Shown here: piece by piece, positions 63,675 through 64,000 of the stretch | Numbering within the stretch: position 1 is the first letter of the stretch | Layout: the number at the start of each line of letters is the position of its first letter | From: Kriegella aquimaris | GTDB taxonomy: Bacteria; Bacteroidota; Bacteroidia; Flavobacteriales; Flavobacteriaceae | NCBI RefSeq assembly: GCF_900103215.1 | Contig: NZ_FNGV01000013.1 | Coordinates: forward strand, 62,001 to 126,000 | Direction of reading: 5' to 3' | DNA: 64,000 nt | Made by a program: the position numbers and the translations under genes | The notes under the pieces: model-generated | Databases searched by the model: none | What the model saw: only the letters and a program-made list of their open reading frames with translations | Told to the model about the DNA's origin: nothing

Positions 63675-64000
63675 TCACTTCCCATCAATTTCCGAAAAAA
63701 GGTCCATCAATTTTGTAACGATTTTTGTGGAAGCTTCGAACTCGACATTATTGGTTCCGTACCAAGTTTCATATCCGCCAAGTTTGTGTTCTTCAGGTGT
63801 GGGCAGGTATCCATAAAGACCATTTGCCAATCCGACAGTAAAGGATTGTTTAAACGGGCTCTTTGCTTTTATATCCATACCGATTTGCGCGAAAACTTCA
63901 AATGGAATAGCGGCCACTCCCAAATCTCCTATACGGAAGGTTTGCAGGACAACATCTATATCATTTGGCCATTCATCCCTTAATTTAATTAAACGGTGGG
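63675..64000 (-). CDS. C-terminal part of a second ceramidase-fold protein (partial)
   Basis: The open frame enters from the right edge of the window and ends at 63675, giving about 108 residues. It matches the C-terminus of the protein at 61270-62748 almost position by position (PNDID/AVVLQ, FRIGDLGVAAIPFEVFAQIG, GYGYLPTPEEHKLGGYETWYGTNNV). It is a paralogue from duplication. The start and catalytic part lie outside the window. Confidence 0.88.
   Translation of the reverse strand, partial: HRLIKLRDEWPNDIDVVLQTFRIGDLGVAAIPFEVFAQIGMDIKAKSPFKQSFTVGLANGLYGYLPTPEEHKLGGYETWYGTNNVEFEASTKIVTKLMDLFSEIDGK

Overview
The window looks like a piece of the chromosome of a marine member of the Bacteroidota, most likely Flavobacteriaceae. 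This rests on several points: an AT-rich sequence with very AT-rich spacers, SusC/SusD pairs, many lipoproteins with short signal peptides, a T9SS-type C-terminal sorting domain, promoter-like TAnnTTTG boxes, and a carotenoid set with a CrtYcd-type cyclase plus CruF. It is a dense carbohydrate-use region broken up by a pigment cluster and some decayed DNA. The genus cannot be named from the sequence.

1-12.5 kb is a sialic acid locus. It starts with the tail of a probable SusD, two Asp-box lipoproteins and a DapA-family aldolase. A GntR/FCD regulator with N-acetylneuraminate lyase (nanA) follows. A second, divergent GntR/FCD regulator comes next, then a four-gene operon: Fe(II)/2OG (PhyH-family) dioxygenase, GH33 sialidase with a complete catalytic set, a fused kelch mutarotase (NanM-like)/SSS symporter, and a second PhyH dioxygenase. 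Near-identical palindromes, TTGTnCTACAA, lie before the first regulator and before the operon. They are the likely operators of the FCD regulators. The dioxygenases are not part of any known sialic acid pathway and suggest processing of a modified sialic acid.

12.8-17.4 kb holds a dihaem cytochrome c peroxidase, a secreted purple-acid-phosphatase-like enzyme with a sorting domain, and a TPR protein. 17.7-24.6 kb is a minus-strand carotenoid operon: a relic of crtI, CrtYcd lycopene cyclase, a CrtD/CrtI desaturase, CruF hydratase, acyltransferase, GT2 glycosyltransferase, TPR protein and DUF4056 protein. It fits a monocyclic hydroxycarotenoid glycoside that is then acylated.

25.2-30.9 kb contains a modular Asp-box/PA14 lipoprotein, small unknown proteins, a Gfo/Idh/MocA oxidoreductase and a TIM-barrel glycosidase-like protein. 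31.6-44.0 kb is a plus-strand polysaccharide utilization locus: SusC, SusD, a DUF3823-like lipoprotein, an azurin-like copper protein, an FG-GAP propeller, a large DUF6797/PQQ-type propeller protein and a DUF5060 glycosidase-like protein. Two GCAAATATTTGC palindromes about 11 helical turns apart precede it. A nonsense-mutated DUF5060 relic and a long inverted repeat follow.

44.7-49.1 kb has three small secreted or cupin proteins, then about 1.5 kb of apparently decayed DNA with tRNA 3'-end relics. 49.1-64 kb is a minus-strand amino-sugar glycan degradation block: Gfo/Idh, APC permease, CBM9-like lipoprotein, GH63-like (alpha/alpha)6 enzyme, GH109-like protein, two tandem GH20 hexosaminidases, and two ceramidase-fold proteins flanking an SGNH esterase. 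With the sialidases at the other end, the window points to breakdown of sialylated, GlcNAc/GalNAc-rich glycoconjugates. The exact substrates are inference.
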